A stretch of 64,000 nucleotides of DNA from JAAEPI01 sp965212145 (GCA_965212145.1 CBDBUY010000003.1:62001-126000); one strand, 5' to 3'; numbered from the stretch's first letter, positions 34,201 to 43,330 are shown. The notes: generated by a model from the letters alone, not told the origin. Made by a program: numbers and translations.

Positions 34201-35475
34201 AACCTGATTCAAGTGATTCTCTTCCTCCAGATCGTGACGGTTGATCTCGATATAAAAATTCTCACCGAAGACATCTTTCCACCAAAGCAGAGCTTCCTCC
34301 GCCTGAGTTTCACCGACGTTCAGAATCAACCTTGGAATTTCTCCTGATAATCCACCACTCAGGGCGATGACACCCTCGCTGTATTGCTTGATTAATTCCT
34401 TATCGACTCGCGGGTAAAGGCCGTAAAGTCCCTCGATGTAGCCCAATGAGCTCAGTTTTGCCAGGTTTTCGTATCCTGTCTTGTTCTTAGCTAGCAGAAC
34501 TTGCTGGAACCTACGGTCCGGATTGTCCTTGGTGAACTTGGTTTTTGTTCGCTCCTCTGCTACAAATACCTCACAGCCTACGATCGGTTTGATTTCAGCT
34601 TTGTGTGCAGCTCGAACAAACTTGAACGCTCCGAACATGTTACCCAGATCGGTCATCGCCACAGCCGGCATGTCAAGGGATTTGGCCTTTTCCACGATTG
34701 CCTCAACACTAGGAGTTGCCTGAAGTACGGAGAATTGAGAATGTACATGAAGGTGACAAAAAGCACCTTCTATGTCCTTGGCGTCTACTTCTTCTGTACC
34801 CAATTTGGCTGAAGATTCTTCCCGAATCCAAGCGAAATTGGCTTCAGATAAATCCGGAGCTTCGTACTCAATTGTGGAGAGGTCTGTTTCCACAAATGGC
34901 TCGATGATCCCTTTCTTGAGTGTTTCGAAGAAGGCCTTTGCTGTTGCATCCACGTCGTAGGCTGCATCGTGCGCATCCTGGAACGGGTTACCGAAAAGTT
35001 TTTCATATAATTCAAGCAGACGTGGTGACTTCAATCCACCACCTGGGCCGCCCGGGAGTTGGCAAAACTGCTTGGTGTCTTCGGCTGTGTCAATGTTTGG
35101 GACTCCCTCCAGGATGTTGGCCGTTTTACAACGGAGGTATTCAGCGCCCAGAATCTTGTTGTCAAACTCAATGTTGTGACCAACAAGTACGTCCGCTTGA
35201 TCAACATCCTTCGAGAATTCTTTCAGCACATCGTCCAGGTGCTCGCCCACTTCTTGAGCCCTTGCTGTAGAAATGCCATGAATCTTCTCGGAATTGAAAG
35301 GAATCGTAAAGCCATCCGGCCGCACAATGTGATTTCCTGAGGATATTAGGTTGCCTTGAGCATCGTGTAATTGCCACGCCAATTGAACCAGCCTGGGCCA
35401 GTTGTCCAAGTCTTCGACAGGAGCGGTTTTATTGTGGGGAAGTCCTGTGGTCTCAGTGTCGAAGATTAAATACAT
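31255..35475 (-). CDS. dnaE: DNA polymerase III alpha subunit with N-terminal exonuclease domain
   Basis: 1406 residues from ATG 35475 (MYLIFDTETTG). Residues 1-200 are a DnaQ-type 3'-5' exonuclease: ExoI FDTETTG (Asp6, Glu8), ExoII GHNIEFDN, ExoIII HDAAYDVDA. A PHP domain begins near 245 (HLHVHSQFSVLQ), then the C-family polymerase core with catalytic PDIDIDFDN near 650. The C-terminal part has a tRNA_anti/OB-fold (MRIGGIISDIQHRVSKKGNPF). It is the replicative polymerase. The proofreading domain is normally a separate epsilon subunit; the fused form is known from some Bacteroidota. Confidence 0.96.
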   Translation of the reverse strand: MYLIFDTETTGLPHNKTAPVEDLDNWPRLVQLAWQLHDAQGNLISSGNHIVRPDGFTIPFNSEKIHGISTARAQEVGEHLDDVLKEFSKDVDQADVLVGHNIEFDNKILGAEYLRCKTANILEGVPNIDTAEDTKQFCQLPGGPGGGLKSPRLLELYEKLFGNPFQDAHDAAYDVDATAKAFFETLKKGIIEPFVETDLSTIEYEAPDLSEANFAWIREESSAKLGTEEVDAKDIEGAFCHLHVHSQFSVLQATPSVEAIVEKAKSLDMPAVAMTDLGNMFGAFKFVRAAHKAEIKPIVGCEVFVAEERTKTKFTKDNPDRRFQQVLLAKNKTGYENLAKLSSLGYIEGLYGLYPRVDKELIKQYSEGVIALSGGLSGEIPRLILNVGETQAEEALLWWKDVFGENFYIEINRHDLEEENHLNQVLVSMAKKHDIKLVAANELFYLDEKDSVAHDVLICIKENEKQSTPIGRGRGFRPGLPNSKFYFKSQGEMKEAFTDLPEAIENVSEIISKIKDYKLERDVLLPIFDIPEEFKDPEDEKDGGKRGENAYLRHLTYKGAEQRYDVVSDEIKERIDFELKTIENTGYPGYFLIVQDFTSKAREMGVVVGPGRGSAAGSVVAYCIGITNVDPIAYDLLFERFLNPDRVSLPDIDIDFDNEGREKVIKYVIDKYGFSQVAQIITYGTMAPKSAIRDAGRVMELPLPETDAIAKLVPERPGTKFSKVFEEIPELKELKNGKDLPSQVLNQAVVLEGSLRNTGIHACGVIITPEDMTGLIPVAKSKDSELLLTQFDNSVVESAGMLKMDFLGLKTLSIIKTAVENVEKRHGIKIDIDALPLDDAKTYELFARGETNGTFQFESPGMQKHLRALKPDRFEDLIAMNALYRPGPMEYIPNFIARKHGKEEITYDLPEMEEYLAETYGITVYQEQVMLLSQSLAGFTKGEADVLRKAMGKKIYKLLMELKPKFIEQAMAKGHPEDKLEKIWKDWEAFAAYAFNKSHSTCYAVLAYQTGYLKAHYPAEFMASLLTHNLSNADKVSFFMEECRNINAPVLGPDVNESGINFMVNQNGEIRFGLGAIKGTGESATRAIIEEREENGPFKDFFDFASRVNLRAVNKKSFESLAKAGAFDCFPEYHRRQYVDPDEDGQTLTEKAIRYANKMQEEAASSQASLFGGGGTEILSKPKIGRIEPYGDIEKLNIEKEMVGLYITGHPLDQYKFEINHLCNATLADLKELQRGREMRIGGIISDIQHRVSKKGNPFGQFTLEDFNDNFTFYLFSKDYLQHKPMLEKGWFLYLTGSVQNRWNGEELEFKIHNIEHLSEIREKMTKGLELKMRLKDVNEIVVNEIERLASEYPGKCSLKLSVIGAHEDRAIQLEMVSRKFSVDLNDKLMKDLKSLEDVEVNVVAG

Positions 35476-35564
35476 GGTGGTCTCTAAAGTGCAAGACAAA
35501 TTAAATCATTCGTCCAGTCAAAAGAGAAGTCGAGCCTCTGATTGTGGAAAACTTGTTCAGCTCA

Positions 35565-37226
35565 TTAATGACTATCAGGATTCTCTATCGATTTCAACAT
35601 TTCTCTGGCATTTTTAGCGGTTGGACCATCCGGATCTAATTCAATGGCCTTATTGTAGAGTTCGATAGCTTTTTCCTTGTCACCTGACTTGAGATGCGCT
35701 TCGGCCAGACTGTCCCAGCAATTAGCTGATTCCGGGAAAAGTTGAGCATTCATCTGAAGAACAAATACGGCCTCTTTCATTCGGTTGTCTCCCATCAGGT
35801 TGTAGCCAGTGCGGTTGAATTGTCCCTCGAAATCAAAGAACTTATAAGTTGGGTTATTGACGAGTCGTGTTGCTTCTGATTGTACCTTATCTATTTGTCC
35901 CGTTTCGAAAAGCTGTGTGAGGTATTGCATTGGATCCAGCACAAAACCTTCTTCTCCCATCTGAAAATCCAAAGCTGTTTGTAATACTGGATCCTGATTG
36001 GTCCGATACTCGTCAAAACTCATTTCCACGGCAAGATGTGGAGCCAACCAAGGGCCATTTTCCCATACCGGTTTGTCTTGCCACCAGGCGAAAGAGAGAT
36101 AGGCGGTTAGCTTGCTGTTTGGGAGTTCCACTTGTCGGTTGTCTCCGAAAAAATTGATGTTTTCAGCAGTTGGTTCCCCAACGAAAATAGCATTCGTGTA
36201 ATTAGAAAATTCGTTGACCAGATTCTGGCAAGCAGAGAAGGTCCTGCGACCAATGATCACGAAAAATTTTCCGACCTGATCGATTTTTTTCGACCTGACG
36301 ATTCCCCGAATCACCGATTTATTATTGTAATTATTGCCGCCCCCATTTAATCTCACATCAATGACCAGCTTCTGAACTTCATTCTTGTCGATGAACTCAA
36401 ACACCTCCTCATAGAAGTCCGCGATGGTAAGATCATCCTCATGAAAAACTGAGCTTTGCCGGACGTAAACCGCTTTTTTGTCCTCCAGATATTCCCAATG
36501 AAATTTCCGATCGAGATTTTTTAAGTAATGAGGAGTTTCGTCTTGATCCCGGATATCAAGCCAATCCCCCTCTTGTCTGATTAGACTGTATTTAACAGGC
36601 GGTCTTTCTTCTGCAGGTAGTACTTTGAATTTTTGAGTGAAAGGTTTGCCATCTTTTTCAAGCTGAAAAACGATCTCATCTTTCAAGTTTTCAGTAATGC
36701 CAATGGCATGCAGAACCTCAGGAATGCGCAGGTAATTAATGCCGAAGGCTTTGAAATATTGATCGTTTTCTGCCGGTACAACCGGATAAACCAACTCTAA
36801 GGCTTTCTCAATGGGCGTATTCTCAATGGCAATGACCCTTGCGCCAAGAGCTTTTTCATGGTCCTTGTTGGTGCCCTGGACGTACATGCCATCCGAGAAA
36901 TGATAAAGGTTGAGTGGAAGATGTCTTAGGGTGACAACCGAACCACGAGTTCCAACATCTGTGTGACCATATTTAAAAAGTGAAATGATTTTCATCATCC
37001 CGATGGCTATTTCGTGATCTTCAAGATTCGGAATCTGATTTGAAAGCTTTTCGACTTCCTCGTTAAAAATTTCCGGGGTGGTTTTGACAAAGAGATCCTG
37101 GTAATCCGAATGAACGGTTTCTCGTAAAATACGTAAATCTTCTTGCCATTGCTCAGCTGTGAGAACCGATTGACCTGAAGTTTGAAGAAGGAGGAGAATG
37201 CAGAGTAAAGAGATTGTGGCTTTCAT
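35565..37226 (-). CDS. S41-family peptidase with C-terminal TPR repeats
   Basis: 553 residues with a signal peptide (LLCILLLLQTSGQ). The S41/tail-specific protease fold spans ~residues 240-400, with LVIDVRLNGGGNNYNN and the nucleophile region GRRTFSACQNLVNEF. The last ~100 residues hold TPR-like helices (AHLKSGDKEKAIELYNKAIELDP). Export suggests envelope proteolysis. The canonical Ser-Lys dyad is not fully certain from sequence alone. It lies 89 bases upstream of dnaE on the same strand. Confidence 0.82.
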   Translation of the reverse strand: MKATISLLCILLLLQTSGQSVLTAEQWQEDLRILRETVHSDYQDLFVKTTPEIFNEEVEKLSNQIPNLEDHEIAIGMMKIISLFKYGHTDVGTRGSVVTLRHLPLNLYHFSDGMYVQGTNKDHEKALGARVIAIENTPIEKALELVYPVVPAENDQYFKAFGINYLRIPEVLHAIGITENLKDEIVFQLEKDGKPFTQKFKVLPAEERPPVKYSLIRQEGDWLDIRDQDETPHYLKNLDRKFHWEYLEDKKAVYVRQSSVFHEDDLTIADFYEEVFEFIDKNEVQKLVIDVRLNGGGNNYNNKSVIRGIVRSKKIDQVGKFFVIIGRRTFSACQNLVNEFSNYTNAIFVGEPTAENINFFGDNRQVELPNSKLTAYLSFAWWQDKPVWENGPWLAPHLAVEMSFDEYRTNQDPVLQTALDFQMGEEGFVLDPMQYLTQLFETGQIDKVQSEATRLVNNPTYKFFDFEGQFNRTGYNLMGDNRMKEAVFVLQMNAQLFPESANCWDSLAEAHLKSGDKEKAIELYNKAIELDPDGPTAKNAREMLKSIENPDSH

Positions 37227-37307
37227 GTTAGTCTTTGTTACCCTTATTAGACTACATGAGAATCAAGAACGTTGCATTTTTCCTGAAAAGATTTGCTAGG
37301 ATTCGAT

Positions 37308-38054
37308 TTATATAACGCTCTTTTTGGCTGCTTTCACGATCAAGGTCTCTCCAAAAAGTATTTCCTTCGAGAACATCGTTTTAATGATTTCTCGATTGAT
37401 TTCCCTCGTGCCTTCTCGCTTGCCCGCTTTGGAATAGATTCTCTTTGTAGCCAAAAAAATTAAGGGTAAAAAGAGCACGTAGATCCAGCTGATTCCTTTG
37501 ATCCGGTTGGTGGTGACTTCAGAAATTTTGAAACCATGGGTATGGAGTAAGTACCTCATCTCTGGAAATGAGATCATCCCAATATGATGCAGGGGGTTTG
37601 GATTATTTTCATCCAGTGGAGAACTGCACTTGTGATGATGCCCTGTCCAGAACCACTTCCAACGAGACCTTAGACTACTGATATTTGGGGTTGAAATGAC
37701 CACTTCACCACCCACTTTTAGGACTCGATTGACTTCAGAAATAAAATCAAACTGTCTGCTGATATGTTCTATGCCGTCGATGCAGACTACCACGTCGCAT
37801 GACCCGTCCTCCATGGGGAAGGGCTTGGTCATATCTCCCTGGACAAATTGATCATGTTCAATCTCCAGGATGTTTTCAATATCAAAGGCCAGGATGCTGT
37901 TGAAGCCATTGTCTTTCAATCGCTGGATGAAAGCACCTCCGCCGGCAGGGACATCCACCACAGTTTTGGTAGGATCGCTCTTGATTAAATCGAACACCGT
38001 TTCATGGGTGTTTTTGGAGGTATTAATACTTATGCCTTTATAATGCCTTCTCAT
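37308..38054 (-). CDS. Class I SAM-dependent methyltransferase
   Basis: 248 residues. The SAM-binding motif VVDVPAGGGAF is near residue 33, the acidic end of strand 2 is AFDIEN, motif QGDMTKPFP follows, and the post-motif EVNRVLKVGGEVVISTPN matches Methyltransf_11 enzymes. A hydrophobic stretch near residue 200 (GISWIYVLFLPLIFLATKRIY) may anchor it to the membrane. It lies 55 bases downstream of a glycosyltransferase gene on the same strand, so a role in modifying a glycan or lipid is plausible. Confidence 0.82.
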   Translation of the reverse strand: MRRHYKGISINTSKNTHETVFDLIKSDPTKTVVDVPAGGGAFIQRLKDNGFNSILAFDIENILEIEHDQFVQGDMTKPFPMEDGSCDVVVCIDGIEHISRQFDFISEVNRVLKVGGEVVISTPNISSLRSRWKWFWTGHHHKCSSPLDENNPNPLHHIGMISFPEMRYLLHTHGFKISEVTTNRIKGISWIYVLFLPLIFLATKRIYSKAGKREGTREINREIIKTMFSKEILFGETLIVKAAKKSVI

Positions 38055-38109
38055 GGACGTTGTTATTGGTTAGCAAAGTAACCAAAACTGAGAGATAGAA
38101 ATTTACAGA

Positions 38110-39312
38110 TCACTCAAACTTCTGATTCCTGTTATGTTCCCTTAGGGCATTCAAACTTTGATTTTGATCCTGAGATAAGCCAATCCCGTAATATTCATTA
38201 TCAAGCCAAAGTACGGCTTCATTCAGGTCAATGTTTGGGTAAAAGTGATCTCTGGCGAAGTGAACAAACTTCAAAATTCTAAACCCATCGAACCAGTCGA
38301 AAAATTTCTTCCGAAATGATGTCTCGTCAGTGCTTTCCTTTTTGATTTTTTGGAGTGCCACTTGGAAAGTACTCTCGTCAAGAAACGATGCAATGCTTAC
38401 AGGGTAGCCTGACTTGTTCATGCCGAATGATACTTCGGAAATGAAGGATTTCAAGTCCTGAAATATCTGAGGGGAGTAGGTCAAATAATGATCGTCAGGA
38501 TCATTTAGGTATTTGTTAATCGCATGACCAGTTCCAAATGGCACTCGGTCCGAAACGCGATCAGACGGGTGGATGGTGGTCGAGTTGATCTCGCCGAATT
38601 TCCCATTCGGGATAACCTTGTGAAGGAAATAAAAGTCCTCACCGGCCTTGTGAGTATTCATGCCGCCTTCCTTTTGATATCTTCTGGATTTCACAGTAAT
38701 GCACGATCCGAGGGTCTGAAAAGCATAAGGAAATCCAGTCCAACGTAAAGCATCGACATAGTACCTCAGGAATAATTCGTATTTGACGATTGCCTTTTCG
38801 TGCTCCTCTTGACGATGCTCATAAAATACGATTCCGCATTTGTTATTTGTCTTGCTGTAAAAATCTTGAATGGCTTGGAGGTAATTAGGTTCACAGGTAC
38901 AATCCGCGTCATAGCACACAATGATTCCATCTTTTTCAATTTGCTCAAACATCCAGGCCGCTTCGTCCATACCCACCTTCCTAGCCAAGCCAACTCCCGC
39001 TTTTTTTGGTTTGAATTTTTCATGTGAAACAAGAACAGGGTAATTGAGCAGTGATTTCAGTTTCTGTATCTCGGCAATCGTCTGGAGATTTTGTTTACTG
39101 ATGTCCTTTGGGTCTTCCAGAGATTCGTTCACGACCACAATGACAAGAAATTTATGCTCGAAGTGACATTTATTGAGACTGTCCAGAGCTAAGGAAATAT
39201 CCGGTTCATTGTGACATGGAATGACCACTATTAGTTCAATGTCCTGGCTTGGCACATAATCAGGGAATATTCGTTCTTTCCAGGCGTACCTCTCGAAATA
39301 GACGTTGCTCAA
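38110..39312 (-). CDS. Family 2-like glycosyltransferase
   Basis: About 400 residues starting at TTG 39312, which overlaps the pdxH stop as TTGA; another TTG at 39336 adds 8 residues. The GT-A core is visible (IELIVVIPCHNEPDISLALDS, ICYDADCTCEPNYLQ, HKAGEDFYFLHK). Unlike many family 2 enzymes it has no TM segments, so it is cytoplasmic or peripheral. Tight linkage to pdxH upstream and a methyltransferase downstream suggests one transcript, although a shared pathway is not evident. Confidence 0.8.
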   Translation of the reverse strand: MSNVYFERYAWKERIFPDYVPSQDIELIVVIPCHNEPDISLALDSLNKCHFEHKFLVIVVVNESLEDPKDISKQNLQTIAEIQKLKSLLNYPVLVSHEKFKPKKAGVGLARKVGMDEAAWMFEQIEKDGIIVCYDADCTCEPNYLQAIQDFYSKTNNKCGIVFYEHRQEEHEKAIVKYELFLRYYVDALRWTGFPYAFQTLGSCITVKSRRYQKEGGMNTHKAGEDFYFLHKVIPNGKFGEINSTTIHPSDRVSDRVPFGTGHAINKYLNDPDDHYLTYSPQIFQDLKSFISEVSFGMNKSGYPVSIASFLDESTFQVALQKIKKESTDETSFRKKFFDWFDGFRILKFVHFARDHFYPNIDLNEAVLWLDNEYYGIGLSQDQNQSLNALREHNRNQKFE

Positions 39313-39944
39313 GGTGACAGCCGTTCGATTTTCCAATCCGAATCAGAATGTGAGTATAAAATGCGATCATGTAACCGATTTGCACGGCCTTGCCAAAATT
39401 CAACTGTAACAGGCTTTACTCGATAGCCACCCCAAAAATCAGGAACTGGAATCTTACCCTCTGAAAATTTGCGTTTCATTTCCGCGAGTTTGGTTTCTAA
39501 GACGGAGCGAGAGCTGATGATCTCACTTTGATTCGAGATCCAGGCCCCCAATTGACTTCCTTGAGGGCGAGATTGGAAATATTTAGCTGATTCAGTTTTG
39601 CTGATTTTTTCTACGGCTCCAGTTATAACAACTTGTCGTTCCAATCCGTACCACGGGAAAAGCAAACTCACCTTCGGGTTGTCGTCCATTTGCTGAGCTT
39701 TTCTGCTGGTGTAATTCGTGTAGAAAACGAATCCATTTTCGTCAAAGGTTTTTAATAAAACCGTACGCTGAGTAACAGTGCCGTCTGGATCACTGGTTCC
39801 GAGCACCATGGCCGTGGGCTCGAGAAGTTCTGCCTTAAGTGCCTCATCAAACCAAATGCTGAATTGGTCTATGGGGTTCTTGGCCACATCTTCCTTTGAG
39901 AGGGTTTTGAGTTTATATTCTTTCCTAATGGATGAAATGTCCAT
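39309..39944 (-). CDS. pdxH: Pyridoxamine 5'-phosphate oxidase
   Basis: 211 residues from ATG 39944 (MDISSIRKEYKLKTL), the usual PdxH length; longer readings upstream overlap the divergent gene and are rejected. It oxidises PNP/PMP to pyridoxal 5'-phosphate with FMN. Motifs: AMVLGTSDPDGTVTQRTVLLK, FYTNYTSRKAQQMDDNP, SRPQGSQLGAWIS and the C-terminal EFWQGRANRLHDR. Divergent from miaE with 58 bases between starts. Confidence 0.95.
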   Translation of the reverse strand: MDISSIRKEYKLKTLSKEDVAKNPIDQFSIWFDEALKAELLEPTAMVLGTSDPDGTVTQRTVLLKTFDENGFVFYTNYTSRKAQQMDDNPKVSLLFPWYGLERQVVITGAVEKISKTESAKYFQSRPQGSQLGAWISNQSEIISSRSVLETKLAEMKRKFSEGKIPVPDFWGGYRVKPVTVEFWQGRANRLHDRILYSHSDSDWKIERLSP

Positions 39945-40002
39945 GTCCTTTTTTATATGTTTGTCAGCAGCCTTCAAAGGTAAACCAAAGACGAGTTGAG
40001 TT

Positions 40003-40587
40003 ATGCAAAAACGCATAGATGTAGCGGTAGAAAGTCCTCCCGAGTGGATCGAGGCAGTCATGGACGATTTTGATTCCTTTTTGAAGGATCACGCCGATTG
40101 TGAACGAAAAGCCTCCAACATGGCCTTGAGCTTTGTGGCCAAATTTCCTGATAGAGTGGAGATTCTGCCCGAGCTGATTGACACGGCAATCGAGGAAATG
40201 GAGCACTTTAAATCGGTATATGAATTACTGGCCGAAAGAGGGCTCCAGTTGAATCACTCCATTCCTCCGGACGAGTACATTAATCGTCTAATGAAATTGC
40301 TGAGGTCAGGGCGGGAAGAGCGGTTTATGGATCGACTGATCATGGCTTCATTGGTGGAAACACGGGGTGCCGAGCGCTTCAAGAAGGTTTATGAAGCGTT
40401 GGAGGCAGGCGAATTGAAGAAATTCTACCAGCAGCTTTGGGCATCAGAAGCACGTCATGGAGAGGTTTTTATCGAAATGGCGCTACAGTATTTCCCGGAG
40501 AAAGATGTTTATGATAGACTGGAGGAAATGATCAAGGAAGAATCCCAAATCATCCAGAGTTTACCCATTAAAGCCGCATTGCATTGA
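40003..40587 (+). CDS. miaE: tRNA-(ms2io6A37) hydroxylase
   Basis: 194 residues, a ferritin-like diiron enzyme that hydroxylates the isopentenyl group of ms2i6A at tRNA position 37. Diiron ligand motifs are seen as DHADCERKAS near residue 29, EEMEHFKSV near 64, ETRGAERF near 118 and SEARHGEVF near 149. Its stop overlaps the yqgE start as TTGA, so the two are coupled. Confidence 0.93.
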   Translation: MQKRIDVAVESPPEWIEAVMDDFDSFLKDHADCERKASNMALSFVAKFPDRVEILPELIDTAIEEMEHFKSVYELLAERGLQLNHSIPPDEYINRLMKLLRSGREERFMDRLIMASLVETRGAERFKKVYEALEAGELKKFYQQLWASEARHGEVFIEMALQYFPEKDVYDRLEEMIKEESQIIQSLPIKAALH

Positions 40588-41165
40588 TTGATTTTTTCTC
40601 ATCGGATGAATTGATAGAACCGCAAAGAGGTGATCTGTTAATTTCTGAGCCATATCTGCCTGATCCAAATTTTGAACGCACGGTCATACTGATCTGTGAA
40701 CATGACGAAAACGGAACTATTGGATTTGTCTTGAATAAAACAGCTGCGGTGGGGTTGGCTGATGTGATGGAGGACCTGTCCGAGTCAGATTCTAAGCTGT
40801 ATGTCGGTGGCCCAGTTCAGCAGGACACATTGCATTTCATTCATCGGTCGGATCAATTGATTGAGAAATCTCAGGAAATTATCAAGGATATTCACTGGGG
40901 TGGGGATTACGACAAGCTAGCCTCATTAGCGAACACCCGTCAATTGCAAGAAGACCAGATTAGATTTTTTATTGGATACTCTGGTTGGTCCGAAGGTCAG
41001 CTTTTGGGTGAACTAAAGGAAAAATCGTGGATCGTCTTCAAGGATGTGACTTCTGATCTAATTTTCAAAACCCCTCCTCAGAACCTCTGGAAGCATGTTT
41101 TGAATCAGATGGGAGGCAAATTCAAATTAATTTCCAACTATCCAATCGATCCGAGGCTCAATTAG
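40584..41165 (+). CDS. YqgE/AlgH family protein
   Basis: 193 residues with a TTG start that overlaps the miaE stop (TTGA); no better in-frame ATG precedes the conserved region. UPF0301/AlgH features: RGDLLISEPYLPDPNFERTVILICEHDENG, GFVLNK, YVGGPVQQDTLHFIH and FFIGYSGWSEGQLLGEL. Its biochemical function is not settled; homologues have been linked to transcription regulation or quinone binding. Likely cytoplasmic. Confidence 0.9.
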   Translation: MIDFFSSDELIEPQRGDLLISEPYLPDPNFERTVILICEHDENGTIGFVLNKTAAVGLADVMEDLSESDSKLYVGGPVQQDTLHFIHRSDQLIEKSQEIIKDIHWGGDYDKLASLANTRQLQEDQIRFFIGYSGWSEGQLLGELKEKSWIVFKDVTSDLIFKTPPQNLWKHVLNQMGGKFKLISNYPIDPRLN

Positions 41166-41212
41166 TACGGGCTTTCATAGTTTTGCTTGTAATAAGAGAT
41201 AAATGTGCTTGC

Positions 41213-43312
41213 ATGGAGGATGATAAGAAAATGTCCGCTTCCTCCGAGGAAACCCCGAACGAGGTAGCGGAAATTGTTCAGCAAGAGGCTGAATTACCAA
41301 AAGAAAAAGAGGAGAAGGCAGAAGAGGAGGAGGTGAAAACCGAAGAACCCGCTGAAACCCAATCCGAACCTGAAATAACATCAGAGACTGAACAACCCGT
41401 TGAGGTTGTGCCAGAAGCCGATGCTAAATCAGAAGAACCAAACCCACCCGAAGATTCCTCACCTGAGGAATCGAATGAGGTAGTCTCGGAGAAGTCCGAC
41501 GTTAAACCTGATGTAGATACTGTCTCAGATCCTTCTGATGAGCAGAGCCTTCCCGATTCTGAACTACACCCTGAAGATGAAGACGAAGATCATGAAGAGA
41601 ATGAATACGATTCTCTCGATGTGGAAGGTGCCTCCAAGGAAGAATTACTGGATTGGTTGAAGAAAATCCGAAAGGAAGAAAATCTTCGGAAGGTCGATCA
41701 TATTTTCAAAGAAATCGGCTCACACTTCGAAACCAATTTTGAGGAAGAAAGGAAGGCAGCACTAGAAGAGTTTCTGGCTGTCGAAGGTAATGAAGAGGGT
41801 GATTTCGAATTCAAGGGTGACGAGGTTGATAAAGAATTCAATGCTCTTTATGAAGAGCAAAAACATAAGCGATCCCACTTTTTTCATCAGCTGGAAAAGC
41901 AGAAGGATGAAAACCTGATTAAGAAGACTCAGATTCTCGACATGATCCGTGAGATTGTGGATGGTGAGGATCAGACCAGTTTCAATAAGGTCAAGAAACT
42001 ACAGGAAGAGTGGAAGAATGTGGGGCCGGTTCCTGGCGGTCAGAACCGTACACTTTGGGCTAACTATCACGCCCTAATGGATCGGTTTTACGATCAGCGA
42101 ACGATCTATTTTGAGCTGAAGGATCTGGATAGAAAGAAGAACCTGGAGGCGAAGTTGGAACTTTGTGAAAAAGCGGAAGCTTTAGATGCATCCAAGGATA
42201 TGAAGGGTGCCATTGTTCAGTTAAACGAGCTTCACGAGGAGTTTAAGCACATTGGCCCGGTTCCAAAGGAAGATCAGGAGCCGCTTTGGCAAAGATTCAA
42301 AGCTGCCTCAGACAAGGTCTACGAACACCGACGAGAATACACAGAGCAGCAAAAGGAGGAATTCGCTAAGAATCTAGTAGTAAAGGAGGGACTGGCGAAA
42401 AAAGCAGAAGAATTGACTCAGTTTAACTCCGACCGCATTAAGGATTGGAACAAGAAAACCAAAGAATTACTGGCTCTCCAGAAAGAATGGGAAGTCTGCG
42501 GCGGTGTACCTCGGGAGAAGGCAAAGGCAGTTAACAAGGCGTTCTGGGGAAACTTCAAGAAGTTCTACGCCAATAAGAGTAAGTTCTTCAAAAGCTTGGA
42601 TGCCCAGCGAGAAGACAATTTGAAGAAGAAGCAGGAATTAGTCGCCAAGGCCGCTGAGCTGAAAAAAAGCAGCGACTGGGAGAAGACGGCCAACGATTTC
42701 AAAAAACTGCAAGGTGATTGGAAGGAAATAGGGCCGGTACCGGAGAAATTCAGAAAGTCTGTTTACGAAGAGTTCAAAGGACATTGTGACGAGTTCTTCG
42801 AAAAACGAAGAGGACAGAACGCTGAACAAAATCAAGAATTCATTAAGAATCTGGAAGAGAAACGTGCGGTTCTTGATCAAATGGACGATTTGGCCAAGGC
42901 GGACAAAATTGATCTCGATAAGGTCTATGATTTAGCGAATAGCTTCTCTGAAATTGGATTGGTACCGAGGAATGCAGTTGGTAAAACGTTGGATAAATAC
43001 GATACGATATCTAAGAAGATTTTGTCATCGCCCAATCTTTCCGATGCTGATAAAGCTGAATTGAGAATTCATTTCGACGTTTGCAAGCTTAAGAATAGCC
43101 CGCACGGGAATCAGAAGATCAATCGCAAGGAGAATTCCATCAAGAGAAAAGTTGTGGGATTGCAGAATGATATCAACAACTGGCGAACAAACATGGACTT
43201 TTTTGCGAAAAGCAAGAATGCTGATCAGTTGAAGAAAGAGATAGAAGAGAAAATTGCGGCGGCCGAGGAAGAACTGGAAGCGCTGAAGCGCCAATTAGAT
43301 TATTTACATTAA
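41213..43312 (+). CDS. DUF349 repeat protein with acidic N-terminus
   Basis: 699 residues from ATG 41213 (MEDDKKMSASSEETP); a TTG 30 bases earlier is weaker. Residues 1-140 are low-complexity, extremely acidic and rich in Glu, Pro and Ser, so probably disordered. The rest holds about five DUF349 helical repeats with recurring EWKNVGPVPGGQN, EFKHIGPVPKEDQ, EWEVCGGVPREKA and DWKEIGPVPEKFR, and a C-terminal coiled coil. Function unknown; widespread in Bacteroidota. Confidence 0.88.
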   Translation: MEDDKKMSASSEETPNEVAEIVQQEAELPKEKEEKAEEEEVKTEEPAETQSEPEITSETEQPVEVVPEADAKSEEPNPPEDSSPEESNEVVSEKSDVKPDVDTVSDPSDEQSLPDSELHPEDEDEDHEENEYDSLDVEGASKEELLDWLKKIRKEENLRKVDHIFKEIGSHFETNFEEERKAALEEFLAVEGNEEGDFEFKGDEVDKEFNALYEEQKHKRSHFFHQLEKQKDENLIKKTQILDMIREIVDGEDQTSFNKVKKLQEEWKNVGPVPGGQNRTLWANYHALMDRFYDQRTIYFELKDLDRKKNLEAKLELCEKAEALDASKDMKGAIVQLNELHEEFKHIGPVPKEDQEPLWQRFKAASDKVYEHRREYTEQQKEEFAKNLVVKEGLAKKAEELTQFNSDRIKDWNKKTKELLALQKEWEVCGGVPREKAKAVNKAFWGNFKKFYANKSKFFKSLDAQREDNLKKKQELVAKAAELKKSSDWEKTANDFKKLQGDWKEIGPVPEKFRKSVYEEFKGHCDEFFEKRRGQNAEQNQEFIKNLEEKRAVLDQMDDLAKADKIDLDKVYDLANSFSEIGLVPRNAVGKTLDKYDTISKKILSSPNLSDADKAELRIHFDVCKLKNSPHGNQKINRKENSIKRKVVGLQNDINNWRTNMDFFAKSKNADQLKKEIEEKIAAAEEELEALKRQLDYLH

Positions 43313-43330
43313 CAAAATGCATTTGGGTTT

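Noticed and set aside
39945..40061. N-terminal extension of pdxH
   Set aside because: It overlaps miaE on the other strand and precedes the conserved PdxH start by unrelated sequence.
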